Shown here: positions 25,919 through 35,193 of the stretch, in pieces | How the letters are laid out: each line of letters begins with the position of its first letter | How positions within the stretch are numbered: position 1 is the first letter of the stretch | Origin: Yoonia vestfoldensis DSM 16212 | Lineage (GTDB): Bacteria; Pseudomonadota; Alphaproteobacteria; Rhodobacterales; Rhodobacteraceae | DNA length: 64,000 bases | NCBI RefSeq assembly: GCF_000382265.1 | Contig: NZ_KB907985.1 | Coordinates: 50,448 to 114,447 of the forward strand | Direction: 5' to 3' | Translations under genes and position numbers: made by a program | The notes under the pieces: generated by a model | Seen by the model: only the letters and a program-made list of their open reading frames with translations | Database searches by the model: none | Told to the model about the DNA's origin: nothing

Positions 25919-26998
25919 ATGACTGGATTTTCCCCCGACATTACCGAACGGCTTGCGCGCGCACGTGCGGACCTGCGCATGGGCGTGCCCGTGGTGCTGG
26001 ACGGCGGGGCTGTCATCCTCGCCGCCGAGACGCTGGACGCCGACAGGCTGGCGCATCTGCGCACCTTGGGCGGTGCGGCGGTGCTTGCGATCACCGGACG
26101 GCGGGCGGCGACGCTCAAAGCGCATGTCTATGACGGCGATCTGGCGCGGATCGCCTTGCCGCCGGATGTAAGCCTGGCATGGGTCCGGTCCGTCGCCGAC
26201 CCTGCCGACGATCTGCGTGCCCCCATGAAAGGCCCGCTGCGCAGCCTGCGGGATGGCAACGCCGATCTGCACCGCGCCGCCATCGCGCTGACCAAGGCCG
26301 CGCGCCTGTTGCCCGCCGCGCTGGTGTTGCCGGTCGATGATGCCGCCGGTTTCGCGCAGGCGCACAACCTGACGCTGGTGCCTGCGACGGCGGCGGTGGA
26401 TACAGCCCTCAGCCCGCTGCGCCCTGTCATCAGCGCGCGCCTGCCGCTGGAGGTGTCCGAGGCTGGCCGCCTGCACATCTTCCGCCCCGATGACGGCGCC
26501 GAGGAACATTACGCCGTCGAGATCGGCCAGCCCGACCGGTCGCAGCCCGTGTTGTCGCGCCTGCATTCGGCCTGTTTCACCGGCGATCTGCTGGGGTCGC
26601 TGAAATGCGACTGCGGCCCGCAATTGCGCGGTGCGCTGGCGCAGATGGGGGCCGAAGGGGCAGGGGTCCTGCTTTACCTCAATCAAGAAGGGCGCGGGAT
26701 CGGGCTGGCCAACAAGATGCGCGCCTATTCGTTGCAGGATCAGGGGTTCGACACCGTCGAGGCGAACCACCGTCTGGGATTCGAGGATGACGAACGCGAT
26801 TTCCGCATCGGGGCGGAGATCCTGAAAAAGATGGGTTTCAGCGCCGTGCGGTTGCTGACAAACAACCCCGCCAAGGTCGCGCGGATGGAAAGCTGCGGGA
26901 TCAAGGTGGTGGAACGCGTTCCGCTGAAAGTGGGTGAGAATCGGCACAACACCGGCTATCTGGCCACGAAGGCCGCGAAGTCGGGGCATTTGTTGTAG
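25919..26998 (+). CDS. ribA: GTP cyclohydrolase II
   Basis: 359 residues from the ATG at 25919 (an AGGTG lies just upstream; the earlier in-frame start would add non-conserved residues). The C-terminal half is GTP cyclohydrolase II: RLHSACFTGDLLGSLKCDCGPQL gives the three zinc cysteines, then LYLNQEGRGIGLANKMRAY with the catalytic region, GFDTVEANHRLGFEDDERDF, and LLTNNPAKV. The enzyme opens GTP to the pyrimidine precursor of riboflavin. The N-terminal 170 residues are poorly conserved and resemble a degenerate RibB-like half, as in several alphaproteobacterial RibA proteins; that half is unlikely to be active. Transcribed alone, divergent from the CenR-like gene. Confidence 0.9.
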   Translation: MTGFSPDITERLARARADLRMGVPVVLDGGAVILAAETLDADRLAHLRTLGGAAVLAITGRRAATLKAHVYDGDLARIALPPDVSLAWVRSVADPADDLRAPMKGPLRSLRDGNADLHRAAIALTKAARLLPAALVLPVDDAAGFAQAHNLTLVPATAAVDTALSPLRPVISARLPLEVSEAGRLHIFRPDDGAEEHYAVEIGQPDRSQPVLSRLHSACFTGDLLGSLKCDCGPQLRGALAQMGAEGAGVLLYLNQEGRGIGLANKMRAYSLQDQGFDTVEANHRLGFEDDERDFRIGAEILKKMGFSAVRLLTNNPAKVARMESCGIKVVERVPLKVGENRHNTGYLATKAAKSGHLL

Positions 26999-27649
26999 GG
27001 GTTGGCATGTCCGCTTTGCGGACCTTACGGCCCTTGGTTTAGTGCGCTCTAAGGTCCGCTTAGGTACACCGTCCAACAACCGGCGGTTTTTAGAGTTTCA
27101 AATTCAACCGAGAGGGTGCGAAATTTTTACGGCGAATGGCTGTTGCTATGGTCAGTCATGAATCCTGACGTGGCGCTCCTCGCGATTGCACCTCGGTCAT
27201 ATCCAGGACCTGGACAATGTGCAGTGTGCGTCTGGCGCGGAGCGTGCGCTTTTTTGTAACGCCTACGTGCTATCGTCAGGACCACGGTGATCGCTAAAAT
27301 CACAAAAACCAAAGTAATGATGATTTGACTAGCTGTCATACAAAAGGCCCCATGCTGTAAGTTCCCTCTTGGACATGTGTAAATCAAGGTTTCAACTGAC
27401 CTCAAGTTTGGCTTGTCGGTTAGTAATCTTTTTCACAGAAACGCTTCTGATTGTATGTCCGCTAAACGACTTAACTTATGTTGCCACATAGTTCGCTCAA
27501 AACCCAAACAGTTATTGAAGGTCTTTGCATCGACGGCGATAGCGGACGTCGATGCATCATGCAGCATACGTAAAAGAGGGCTAAAGCAGCCTCACTTCAA
27601 CAGCATATTTCTACTGACACCCCCGCCGCCGCCCGTTATCCCTCACCCC
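26999..27649. other. Gene-poor, AT-richer intergenic stretch
   Basis: 651 bases between ribA and the L,D-transpeptidase gene. Base composition is visibly richer in A/T than the flanking genes. It holds a small hairpin just after ribA (GTCCGC/GCGGAC, 27009-27023), a second copy of GGTCCGC near 27053, and one possible minus-strand small membrane protein (27127-27339). No RNA gene or mobile-element signature is visible; it may be a remnant of decayed or transferred DNA. Confidence 0.5.
27127..27339 (-). CDS. Possible small single-span membrane protein
   Basis: 70 residues if started at the ATG at 27339 (MTASQIIITLVFVILAITVV...), a longer upstream start at 27405 being less convincing. One membrane helix at about residues 4-24 is followed by a basic stretch ARRRYKKAH, giving an inside-positive tail, then a polar His/Gly-rich tail with no recognisable motif. 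The ribosome-binding site is weak and the codon usage is less GC-rich than neighbours. It may be a real small gene in a transferred segment or a chance frame; I lean only slightly to real. Confidence 0.35.
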   Translation of the reverse strand: MTASQIIITLVFVILAITVVLTIARRRYKKAHAPRQTHTAHCPGPGYDRGAIARSATSGFMTDHSNSHSP

Positions 27650-28144
27650 ATGAAACCCACCGACCTTGTCCTGACCCCGACCCATCTGCGCTTTCTCAAC
27701 CGTCGCTTCCCCTGCACCATCGGGCGCGGGGGCTTGAGCAAACGCAAGAAAGAAGGCGATGGCGCGACCCCTATCGGCACGCACCGGCTTGTCGGCATGC
27801 TCTACCGCCCCGACCGGATGGCGCGGCCTGCGGATTGGGCGCTGCCGATCAAGCCCGGTGATTTGTGGTCCGACGATATCCGCGACCCCGATTACAACAT
27901 GATGGTGCGCGCGCCGCACCCCTTTGGCCACGAACGCCTGCGCCGCGCCGATCCGATGTATGACCTCATCATCCTGACCGACTGGAACTGGCCCTATCCG
28001 GTCAAGGGGCGGGGGTCGGCGATTTTCATCCACCAATGGCGCGGCAAAGGGCGGCCCACGGCGGGCTGCATCGGGCTTGACCGCGGCCATCTGCGCTGGA
28101 TCGCCGCCCGTATCCGGCACGAAACACGGCTTGTTATCGCATAA
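27650..28144 (+). CDS. L,D-transpeptidase (YkuD) family protein
   Basis: 164 residues from the ATG at 27650; the frame is open further upstream but that part is unlike the family and lies in the AT-rich gap. The YkuD catalytic signature is present: [19 protein letters not shown], with His and the nucleophile Cys in H-x(12)-GC, followed by DRGHLRWI. An earlier strand pair [23 protein letters not shown] is also typical. Family members cross-link or anchor to peptidoglycan peptide stems. No signal peptide is visible with this start, which is odd for an enzyme of the cell wall but is common to this compact YkuD subgroup (DUF-type, H-GC only). Upstream of rppH by 47 bases. Confidence 0.8.
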   Translation: MKPTDLVLTPTHLRFLNRRFPCTIGRGGLSKRKKEGDGATPIGTHRLVGMLYRPDRMARPADWALPIKPGDLWSDDIRDPDYNMMVRAPHPFGHERLRRADPMYDLIILTDWNWPYPVKGRGSAIFIHQWRGKGRPTAGCIGLDRGHLRWIAARIRHETRLVIA

Positions 28145-28191
28145 CCGCTGGACCTTGTGGCTATCTCTGGTCAAAGAAACAGGAGCAGCCC

Positions 28192-28695
28192 ATGAAACAC
28201 CAAGGCCCTTTCATGACCACCGACGAAATCGCCAATCTTCCCTATCGGCCCTGCGTCGGCGTCATGCTGATCAATCCGCGCGGCCATGTCTTCGTGGGCC
28301 AGCGCCTTGATCGCGACACCGACGCCTGGCAAATGCCCCAAGGCGGCGTCGATCCGGGCGAAAGCACCCGCACCGCCGCCTTGCGCGAACTGGAAGAAGA
28401 AACCGGCATCACCCCGAACCTTGTCAGCGTAGAGGCTGAAACGGCAGGGCTGATCCCCTATGATCTGCCCGTCGAACTGGTGCCCCATATCTGGAAAGGC
28501 CGCTATCGCGGTCAGGAACAGAAATGGTTCCTGATGCGTTTTCACGGGCGCGACAGCCAGATCAATCTACAAACCGAACACCCGGAGTTTTCCGCCTGGA
28601 AATGGGTACCACCCGCCGATCTGGTCGCGGGGATCGTGCCGTTCAAACGCGCCGTCTATGAACGCGTGCTGGCGGAATTCGCAGGCAAGCTGTGA
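28192..28695 (+). CDS. rppH: RNA pyrophosphohydrolase (Nudix)
   Basis: 167 residues; start at 28192 is supported by AGGAG six bases upstream (alternative ATG at 28213). The Nudix box G-G-V-D-P-G-E-x7-R-E-L-E-E-E-T-G-I is intact (about residues 47-69), preceded by [21 protein letters not shown] and followed by [17 protein letters not shown], both characteristic of RppH/NudH. The enzyme removes pyrophosphate from 5'-triphosphorylated RNA and so starts mRNA decay. It overlaps the start of the next gene by one base. Confidence 0.92.
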   Translation: MKHQGPFMTTDEIANLPYRPCVGVMLINPRGHVFVGQRLDRDTDAWQMPQGGVDPGESTRTAALRELEEETGITPNLVSVEAETAGLIPYDLPVELVPHIWKGRYRGQEQKWFLMRFHGRDSQINLQTEHPEFSAWKWVPPADLVAGIVPFKRAVYERVLAEFAGKL

Positions 28696-29171
28696 TGCGC
28701 GGCCTTGTTTGGATTGCAACGCTGCTTGCTCTTGCGGGACAGGCGCAGGCGCTCAGCTGCATGCGCACCGATGCGATCAGCACGTTTGAGGACCTGGCAG
28801 CAGCGCCAGAGGCGTATTTCGTCCTGCATGGCGTGCTGACCTTCGACGAAAGCGGCCTGCCACCCTTCGTCCAGCAAGACCCCGTTTCGGATCCGGCGCC
28901 GCTGCAAGCGCAGTTCACGGGCAAGGGACTGACGGCACAGGGCTTCAGCAAAGATTACACCGGGCCGGTCACCTTGCAGATCACCTGTGCCGGCCCCTGG
29001 TGTGGCCGCGTGCAAAGCGGACAGGACGCCATCGTTTTCGTCCCGGCGGATGATCCCGCATTGACGGTGACCGCCGGTCCTTGTGGCGGGCGGCTGTTCT
29101 ATGATCCAACGCCCGAAACACTCGCGATGCTGACCGCCTGCATGCAGGGCGGAGTCTGCTCAGCGGAGTAG
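28695..29171 (+). CDS. Small secreted cysteine-rich protein
   Basis: 158 residues from the ATG at 28695 (GTG at 28692 is possible). It begins with a signal peptide (about residues 1-20, [19 protein letters not shown]) and the mature part has six or more cysteines (LSCMRTDA, ITCAGPWCGR, GPCGGRLF, ACMQGGVC), suggesting disulfide bonds in the periplasm. No family recognised. Coupled to rppH by a TGATG overlap. Its 3' end overlaps the convergent transglycosylase gene by 12 bases. Confidence 0.75.
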   Translation: MRGLVWIATLLALAGQAQALSCMRTDAISTFEDLAAAPEAYFVLHGVLTFDESGLPPFVQQDPVSDPAPLQAQFTGKGLTAQGFSKDYTGPVTLQITCAGPWCGRVQSGQDAIVFVPADDPALTVTAGPCGGRLFYDPTPETLAMLTACMQGGVCSAE

Positions 29172-30347
29172 TTGCAACAACGGAAGCGACGGATGCCCAT
29201 CAGGCACCAGACCCCGGCTGCGCTGGAACCCCATGATCGCGCCGCGCGTATTCGGCCCGATCCGGCCATCCACGCCGCCGGTGTTGAACCCCGCGCGTGT
29301 CAGCCGTTCCTGCAATTCGCGCCGCTCTGCGCTCCGCAAAGGCTGGTCGTCGGCGGGCCAGGGGCGGGTGAACGGGCCAGCGCCGCGCAACCTGTCCGCC
29401 AGATGACCGACGCCAAAGATATAGGCCTCGGCGTTGTTATAGCGCCCGATCACGCTGTAGTTTGAAAACAGCAGGAACGCCGGGCCATTCGCCCCCGTCG
29501 GCGTGGTCAGCGTCGCTTCGCCGTGGTCAGGCACGGCCCGCCCGTCGGCCCCGACGACACCGATCCGCGCCCAATCGGCAGTGCGCTGGCTGACGCGCCG
29601 CCCGGTCTGGGTATAGTCGAACCCTTGCGGCAGGCGCACCTCAGCACCCCAAGGCTGACCACCTGTCCAGTCAAAGGCGCGCAGATAGGCCGCCGTGCTG
29701 GCCAGCGCGTCGCTGGGGTCATCGCTCCATATATCCCGCCGCCCGTCGCCGGTAAAATCGACGGCATAGGCCTGATAGGAGGTCGGGATGAACTGCGTAT
29801 GGCCCATCGCCCCCGCCCATGATCCGGTCATGCGGTCGGGTGTGGTGTCGCCGCGTTGCACGATCAGTAGGGCGGCAATCAGCTGTTCTTCGAAAAACGC
29901 CCCCCGCCGGCCGTCATGGGCCAGCGTCGCCAGCGTCGAAATCAACGGGACAGTGCCACGGTTCGCGCCGAAATTGCTTTCCATGCCCCAGATCGCCGCC
30001 ACCACATGCGGTTCCACACCGAAACGGGCCTCGATCGCGGCAAGAACCGGCGCAAGTTCGCTTAGCTTCGCTTGCCCCGTGCTGATCCGCGTGTCGGACA
30101 CGGCCGAGGCCATGTAATCGCCAAAAGGCCGCACGAATTCGGCCTGATTGCGGTCCCGCTCGATACTGTCGGTCAAGTATTGGACCTGCGCGAATGCCGC
30201 CGAAAACGTCGCGTCGCTCACTCCCGCAGCCGCCGCGCGCCTCCGAAAGCCCGCCACCCAGTTCGGGAACGTGGCCGCGTCAGCGCGTGCCGTTTGTCCT
30301 GTGATCAAGGCGCTGCCTGCCAGCGCAAAAAAATGCCTGCGATTCAT
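29160..30347 (-). CDS. Lytic murein transglycosylase, MltB-like, with peptidoglycan-binding domain
   Basis: 395 residues from the ATG at 30347; the frame continues upstream but the Tat/Sec-like signal MNRRHFFALAGSALITGQTARA begins here. The catalytic SLT-MltB domain spans about 25-320 with the glutamate in AAIWGMESNFGANRG, TLAHDGRRGAFFEEQL, and GSWAGAMGHTQFIPTSY. A C-terminal PG_binding_1 domain (about 335-392) shows RLTRAGFNTGGVDGRIGPNTRGAIMGFQ. These enzymes cleave the glycan strand to 1,6-anhydro-MurNAc. Transcribed on its own, downstream-oriented from rnr but separated by a repeat element. Confidence 0.9.
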   Translation of the reverse strand: MNRRHFFALAGSALITGQTARADAATFPNWVAGFRRRAAAAGVSDATFSAAFAQVQYLTDSIERDRNQAEFVRPFGDYMASAVSDTRISTGQAKLSELAPVLAAIEARFGVEPHVVAAIWGMESNFGANRGTVPLISTLATLAHDGRRGAFFEEQLIAALLIVQRGDTTPDRMTGSWAGAMGHTQFIPTSYQAYAVDFTGDGRRDIWSDDPSDALASTAAYLRAFDWTGGQPWGAEVRLPQGFDYTQTGRRVSQRTADWARIGVVGADGRAVPDHGEATLTTPTGANGPAFLLFSNYSVIGRYNNAEAYIFGVGHLADRLRGAGPFTRPWPADDQPLRSAERRELQERLTRAGFNTGGVDGRIGPNTRGAIMGFQRSRGLVPDGHPSLPLLQLLR

Positions 30348-30450
30348 CGCTGCCCTCTTTGTTTTTTCCAAAGATACACGATTTGCCGAAAGGCGATACG
30401 ATGCCTCTGGTCGCAGGGCAGCTTTCTGCTGCCGCGCTTCTTTTTTCCAC

Positions 30451-30471
30451 AAATACTCCCGCCGGAGGTAT
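30451..30471. repeat. Short intergenic repeat (CCTCCGGCGGG family), copy 1
   Basis: AAATACTCCCGCCGGAGGTAT has the self-complementary core CTCCCGCCGGAG and, in reverse, reads CCTCCGGCGGGAGTATTT. Related copies are at 46333-46349 and 46890-46907. Position just after the rnr stop suggests a terminator-like role. Confidence 0.5.
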
Positions 30472-30479
30472 AAAAGTTC

Positions 30480-32735
30480 TTACTTGCGGCTGCGCTTGAC
30501 CTTGCGGGCGATCTTGACCGCTTTTGCCTTGGCACTGGCTTGTTTGCGGCGGGCAGGCTTGCCACGGGTCACGCCGGGCCCGCGCGGCATGGTCCGTTCA
30601 TCCAGCGTCAGTAGTTCCACGATCAGCCCGCCGGTCACGGGGGCCGCCTCGATCAGTTTGACGGTCACACGCTGGCCCAGCCGGATCAGCGTACCGGTGT
30701 CGGACCCCATCAGCGTCTGGCTGTCGGGATCGTAATGGAAATATTCGCGCCCCAGCGTGCGGATCGGGATCATCCCGTCGGCGCCGGTCTCGTCCAGTTT
30801 CACAAAGACCCCGAATTTCGCGATCCCGCTGATCCGCCCGCCCATTTCGACCCCGATCCGGTCGGACAGAAAGGCCGCCAGATAGCGGTCGGTCGTGTCG
30901 CGTTCTGCGGCCATTGACCGGCGTTCGGTGTCGGAAATCTTTTGCGCGGTATCGCCAAGATTCTCGACATCCCAAGGCGACAGCCCGTCCTTGCCCCAGC
31001 CATGGGCGGCGATCAGCGCACGGTGCACGATCAGGTCGGAATAACGCCGGATGGGTGATGTGAAATGCGCATAAGACCGCAACGCCAGCCCGAAATGCCC
31101 GAAATTGTCGGGACTGTAATAGGCCTGCGTCATCGACCGCAGCGTCGCCATGTTGATGAGTTCGGATTGTTCCGTCTCGCGCGCGGCCAGCAGAAGGCGG
31201 TTCAGATGCGCCGTTTTCAGCACCTGCCCTTTGGCCAGCACAAGGCCAGACGCCTGCACCACCTCGCGCAGAGCATCCAGCTTGTCGGGGTTCGGTTCTT
31301 CATGCACGCGGAACAGCAGGGGTGATTTCTTGGCGATCAGCGTTTCGGCGGCGGCGACATTGGCCAGCACCATGAATTCCTCGATCAGCCGGTGCGCATC
31401 CAGCCGTTCCTTGAATTGCACCGACGTGACCTTGCCCGCGTCATCCAGCACGATCTGGCGTTCGGGCAGGTCCAGTTCCAAGGGCTGGCGCTGGACGCGG
31501 GCTTTGACCAGCGCGGCATAGGCGGCATAGATCGGGCGCAGGATATCCTCTACCAGGGGTGCCGTCTTGTCATTCGGCTGCCCGTCGATCGCGTCCTGCA
31601 CTTCTTCGTAGTTGAGCGAGGCGACCGATTTCATCAGACCGCGATGGAATTCGTGTCCGATCTTCTGCCCATGGGCATCGACCCGCATGGCGACGGCGAT
31701 ACAGGCGCGGTCAACGCCTTCGTGCAGGGAACACAGATCGCCTGACAGACGGTCCGGCAGCATCGGCACCACGCGGTCGGGGAAATAGGTGGAATTGCCG
31801 CGCTTGCGCGCCTCATGGTCCAGCGCGGTATTGGGGCGGACGTAGGCCGCGACATCGGCGATGGCGACCCAGATGATGAAACCGCCGTCGTTCTTCGGGT
31901 CTGTGTCCACCTCGACATAGCAGGCGTCGTCGTGGTCACGCGCATCCCACGGGTCGATCGTGATCAGCGGCAGGTCCCGCAGGTCCTTACGGCCTTTGAC
32001 GCCGACGGGCTTGGCGGCATCGGCTTCGGCGACGGCATCGTCGGGGAAATGGTCGGGAATGCCGTGCTGGTGGATCGCGATCAGCGACACCGCACGCGGC
32101 GCTGTCGGATCACCTAGTCGCGCGACGATCCGGGCCTTTGGCAAACCGAGGCGGCCCTTCGGCCCCGCCTGTTCGGCCTCGACCAGTTCGCCGTCCTTGG
32201 CGCCGCCCGTGGCACCGGCGGCGACGACCCATTGCTTGTCCGCACCCTTGTCGATGGGCAGGACGCGCCCGCCTTCGGACCCGGCACGGAACACGCCCAA
32301 TATCCGCATCGGATTGGTCCCGATCCGGCGGATCATGCGCGCGGTATGGGTGTGATCTTCGGTCTTGTCCAAGGTCAGACGCCCCAGAATCCGGTCGCCC
32401 GCGCCCAGAGCCGGATCGCTGGAGCGCAACAGCATCAGGACACGCGGTTCCGGCCCTTGGCCGGTCCATTCCAGCGGTCGCGCGAACAGGTCCCCATCCG
32501 CATCGGGGGCCATGATTTCCAGAACGGCGACGGGCGGCAGATCCTCCACATCACGATAGGACGACCGGCGCTTGGTCAGCTTGCCCGCTTCTTCCAGCTC
32601 CTTGAGTATGCGTTTGAGGTCAATCCGCGCAGCACCCTTGATCCCGAACGCCTTGGCGATGTCGCGCTTTGCGGTTTTGGTCGGATTGTCGGATATCCAT
32701 GCGAGGATTTCGGATTTGGAAGGGATCTGTGTCAT
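30480..32735 (-). CDS. rnr: Ribonuclease R
   Basis: 751 residues from the ATG at 32735, preferred to 32750 because AGGCAG precedes it. Order: N-terminal winged helix (TAKRDIAKAFGI...), cold-shock domains, RNB catalytic domain with ITIDPWDARDHDDACYVEVD (the acidic residues that hold Mg2+) and PNTALDHEARKRGNSTYFPD, S1 domain (GRISGIAKFGVFVKL), and a Lys/Arg-rich tail (KQASAKAKAVKIARKVKRSRK region). It degrades structured RNA 3' to 5'. Length and domain order are normal for the family. Monocistronic as far as can be seen. Confidence 0.93.
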   Translation of the reverse strand: MTQIPSKSEILAWISDNPTKTAKRDIAKAFGIKGAARIDLKRILKELEEAGKLTKRRSSYRDVEDLPPVAVLEIMAPDADGDLFARPLEWTGQGPEPRVLMLLRSSDPALGAGDRILGRLTLDKTEDHTHTARMIRRIGTNPMRILGVFRAGSEGGRVLPIDKGADKQWVVAAGATGGAKDGELVEAEQAGPKGRLGLPKARIVARLGDPTAPRAVSLIAIHQHGIPDHFPDDAVAEADAAKPVGVKGRKDLRDLPLITIDPWDARDHDDACYVEVDTDPKNDGGFIIWVAIADVAAYVRPNTALDHEARKRGNSTYFPDRVVPMLPDRLSGDLCSLHEGVDRACIAVAMRVDAHGQKIGHEFHRGLMKSVASLNYEEVQDAIDGQPNDKTAPLVEDILRPIYAAYAALVKARVQRQPLELDLPERQIVLDDAGKVTSVQFKERLDAHRLIEEFMVLANVAAAETLIAKKSPLLFRVHEEPNPDKLDALREVVQASGLVLAKGQVLKTAHLNRLLLAARETEQSELINMATLRSMTQAYYSPDNFGHFGLALRSYAHFTSPIRRYSDLIVHRALIAAHGWGKDGLSPWDVENLGDTAQKISDTERRSMAAERDTTDRYLAAFLSDRIGVEMGGRISGIAKFGVFVKLDETGADGMIPIRTLGREYFHYDPDSQTLMGSDTGTLIRLGQRVTVKLIEAAPVTGGLIVELLTLDERTMPRGPGVTRGKPARRKQASAKAKAVKIARKVKRSRK

Positions 32736-32765
32736 GCCGCTGCCTAGCATGGCGCGTGCAAGGCG

Positions 32766-33524
32766 TCATCCACTATCATCGGGGGGCGATTCCAGCAGCT
32801 TTCTTGTGGCGTCGTCCGCCGGGAAATAGAGCTCGATCCGCAGGTCATGCAGGGTAAGGTCCGCCGCGGTGCCAAACTGGGCGATCGTTGCAAAAAGCGA
32901 CAAGCACAGGTCACCAAGCATGATCTTCATCGGCACGAATGGTTCCTGTACCTCGGCTGACTGCCCCTGTACCCGGCCCAGACAAGCGGCGGCGCGGTCG
33001 AGTTCGGGAACCCCGCCTTGCGCAAGGCTTTCCAGCCGCAGGCGTTGTGCCGCGTGATGTGCGACGTCCGGCCAGTTGGCGATGGCCTGCGGCAGATGGG
33101 CCCCGGTCATCGCGTCCAGCAGGCTGTCACCTGTCACAAGCCCAAGTCCACCGAACAGGCGCGCTGCGGGGGCGTTCATCTGTACGATCCGCCACAGCTG
33201 GTCGATGGCGATGCCGGGAAAGGGTGCGTGCCGCTGCAACGTATGCGCGACCGCCGTCCGGACGGGTGCCATCGCCGCATCGTCCCATGGACGCGCCGGA
33301 TAAAGCGGGGCGAACCCGGCCTGCAACAGCATCGTGTTGCGCGGGGCGAGCGGCATTTGCAACGCGTCACCCAGACGGGCGATCATGGCGCGGCTGGGGC
33401 GCGCGCGGCCTGTCTCCAGAAACGAGATGTGGCGCGACGACACCTCCGCCGTCAGTGCCAGGTCAAGCTGGCTCATCCGGCGGGTCTGGCGCCAATTCTT
33501 GAGGGTACGGGCAAAGCTGTCCAT
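32766..33524 (-). CDS. XRE-family regulator with MmyB-like ligand-binding domain
   Basis: 252 residues. The helix-turn-helix covers about residues 8-62 (RRMSQLDLALTAEVSSRHISFLETGRARPSR region). The rest (about 90-245) matches the MmyB-like C-terminal domain, with AIDQLWRIVQMNAPAARLFGG and PFVPMKIMLGDLCLSLFATIAQFGTAADLTL. Such regulators usually repress neighbouring oxidoreductase or membrane genes in response to a small hydrophobic ligand. It is divergent from the membrane protein at 33632, and an inverted repeat at 33558-33578 between the two is a likely operator. Confidence 0.85.
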   Translation of the reverse strand: MDSFARTLKNWRQTRRMSQLDLALTAEVSSRHISFLETGRARPSRAMIARLGDALQMPLAPRNTMLLQAGFAPLYPARPWDDAAMAPVRTAVAHTLQRHAPFPGIAIDQLWRIVQMNAPAARLFGGLGLVTGDSLLDAMTGAHLPQAIANWPDVAHHAAQRLRLESLAQGGVPELDRAAACLGRVQGQSAEVQEPFVPMKIMLGDLCLSLFATIAQFGTAADLTLHDLRIELYFPADDATRKLLESPPDDSG

Positions 33525-33557
33525 GCGGCCATCATAGCATGGCGCGTTGTCCCGCGT

Positions 33558-33578
33558 CAGTTACCTGTGAGGTAATTG
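33558..33578. promoter_or_regulatory. Inverted repeat TTACCTgtgAGGTAA, likely operator
   Basis: TTACCT (33561-33566) and AGGTAA (33570-33575) are perfectly complementary around GTG; the match extends outward by CAG/TTG with one wobble. It sits 34 bases upstream of the XRE-MmyB gene start and 54 bases before the divergent membrane gene, as expected for an autoregulatory operator. Confidence 0.55.
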
Positions 33579-33631
33579 TCCGGCAGCCCTATGGCCGGTT
33601 AGGTGCCTTCAGCGCAAAAGAGGCATTCCGC

Positions 33632-34066
33632 ATGACACATGACTTTCATCAATTCTGGCTCCGGGTCACCGCGATTGTCGTGGGTGTTTTCGGGCCGGTG
33701 TTCTTTCTTGGCACCATGCTGCCCACAGCCGGACCCGCCGCGCTGACGCTAGACCTTCTGGGTTGGCCGCTCGACGGCGCACAGACCTTTGCCGACCCGA
33801 CAACGCGCTTTCTGTCGGCGCTGACGGGCGGGTTCCTGCTGGGATGGGGTGTCATGATCTGGATGCTTGCGACGCGGGTCCACCATCACGCGCCAGAGGC
33901 GGTGCGCCGCAGCGTGCTGGTGGGCCTGCTTGCGTGGTTCGTGCTGGACAGCCTTGGATCGGCCTTGTCAGGTAACCCGTCCAATGTCCTGTTCAACATC
34001 CTGGTCCTGCTGGTGGCGGTCGGGCCTCTCTGGTGGCCTGCGAGGCCGCTGGATCAGCCGAAATAG
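33632..34066 (+). CDS. Four-helix membrane protein
   Basis: 144 residues from the ATG at 33632 (AGAGG nine bases upstream); the upstream in-frame extension from 33539 crosses the putative operator and is unlikely to be translated. Four hydrophobic segments are visible: [57 protein letters not shown], and [19 protein letters not shown]. No enzyme motif is visible and I do not recognise the family. Divergent from the XRE-MmyB regulator, which probably controls it. Ends 12 bases into the convergent dapE 3' end. Confidence 0.75.
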   Translation: MTHDFHQFWLRVTAIVVGVFGPVFFLGTMLPTAGPAALTLDLLGWPLDGAQTFADPTTRFLSALTGGFLLGWGVMIWMLATRVHHHAPEAVRRSVLVGLLAWFVLDSLGSALSGNPSNVLFNILVLLVAVGPLWWPARPLDQPK

Positions 34067-35193
34067 TCGGACAGGATGCGGCCGTAAATCGCCTTTAACT
34101 GCGTGATCTGGTCCACCGCGACCCGTTCATCGACCTGATGCATGGTTTTGCCCACAAGTCCGAATTCGACGACGGGGCAATGGTGCTGCACAAAGCGCGC
34201 ATCCGATGTGCCGCCCGAGGTGGACAGCACAGGATCGCGGCCTGTTTCGGCCTTCACGGCGCGGCCCACCAGATCAGACAAAGGGCCGGGCGGGGTGATG
34301 AAACTTTCGCCCGACACCTTGACCTGCATCGCGATCCGCACACCGAAATCGGCGGCGATCTGATCGGCGATGTCCTGCATCCATGCGGTCAGGCTTGCGC
34401 CCGAATGCAGGTCGTTGAAACGGATGTTCACGCCTGCGCGGGTCTGCGCGGGGATCACATTGGTGGCCGCATTGCCCGTGTCGATGGTCACCACCGCAAG
34501 TGTCGAGGGATCAAAATGCGCGGTGCCTTGGTCCAGCTCGTGACTGGCCAGAACATCCACCAGCCGCGCGACCGCGGGCAGCGGGTTCTTTGCGCGGTGC
34601 GGATAGGCGGAATGGCCCTGCACGCCGGTCACGGTAAAGGTGGCGTTCAGCGACCCGCGCCGCCCGATCTTCATCGCCTCGCCCATCACGTCGGGGCAGG
34701 TGGGTTCGCCGACCAGACAGACCGACATCGCCTCGCGATTCGCGGCCATCCAGTCGAGAAGGGCAGTCGTACCGTCCAGCGCATCGCCTTCCTCGTCCCC
34801 CGTGATCGCCAGAATGATCGCGCCATCGGGTGGCGTGGCTGCCACGAAATCAATCGCGGCGGCGGCAAAGGCCGCGACGCCGGATTTCATATCCGTGGAC
34901 CCGCGCCCGTAAAGATAGCCATCCTTGATGACCGCACCGAAGGGCGGCATCGTCCATGCGGCCTCGTCCCCCAAAGGCACGACATCGGTGTGGCCGTTGA
35001 AGCCGAAGGTCCGGTTCGCCCCCTGCCGTCCCCAGCGGGCGAAAAGGTTGGACACGCCGCCACGGTCCACGCGGGTGCAGGTGAACCCGCCTTTGGTCAG
35101 CAGATCCTCCAGCAGGACCAGCGCGCCGCCTTCCGTTGGCGTGACGGATGGGCAGCGGACCAGATCGGCGGTCAGGGCGACGGGATCAATCAT
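34054..35193 (-). CDS. dapE: Succinyl-diaminopimelate desuccinylase
   Basis: 379 residues from the ATG at 35193, the family's usual length. M20 peptidase motifs: metal-binding [27 protein letters not shown], catalytic and bridging glutamates in [12 protein letters not shown], and the dimerisation domain with [23 protein letters not shown]. The C-terminal [22 protein letters not shown] holds the last metal histidine region. It releases succinate from N-succinyl-LL-diaminopimelate in lysine and peptidoglycan synthesis, with two zinc ions. The start overlaps the DUF1244 gene by 8 bases, so the two are likely coexpressed with the amidohydrolase gene upstream. Confidence 0.93.
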   Translation of the reverse strand: MIDPVALTADLVRCPSVTPTEGGALVLLEDLLTKGGFTCTRVDRGGVSNLFARWGRQGANRTFGFNGHTDVVPLGDEAAWTMPPFGAVIKDGYLYGRGSTDMKSGVAAFAAAAIDFVAATPPDGAIILAITGDEEGDALDGTTALLDWMAANREAMSVCLVGEPTCPDVMGEAMKIGRRGSLNATFTVTGVQGHSAYPHRAKNPLPAVARLVDVLASHELDQGTAHFDPSTLAVVTIDTGNAATNVIPAQTRAGVNIRFNDLHSGASLTAWMQDIADQIAADFGVRIAMQVKVSGESFITPPGPLSDLVGRAVKAETGRDPVLSTSGGTSDARFVQHHCPVVEFGLVGKTMHQVDERVAVDQITQLKAIYGRILSDYFG

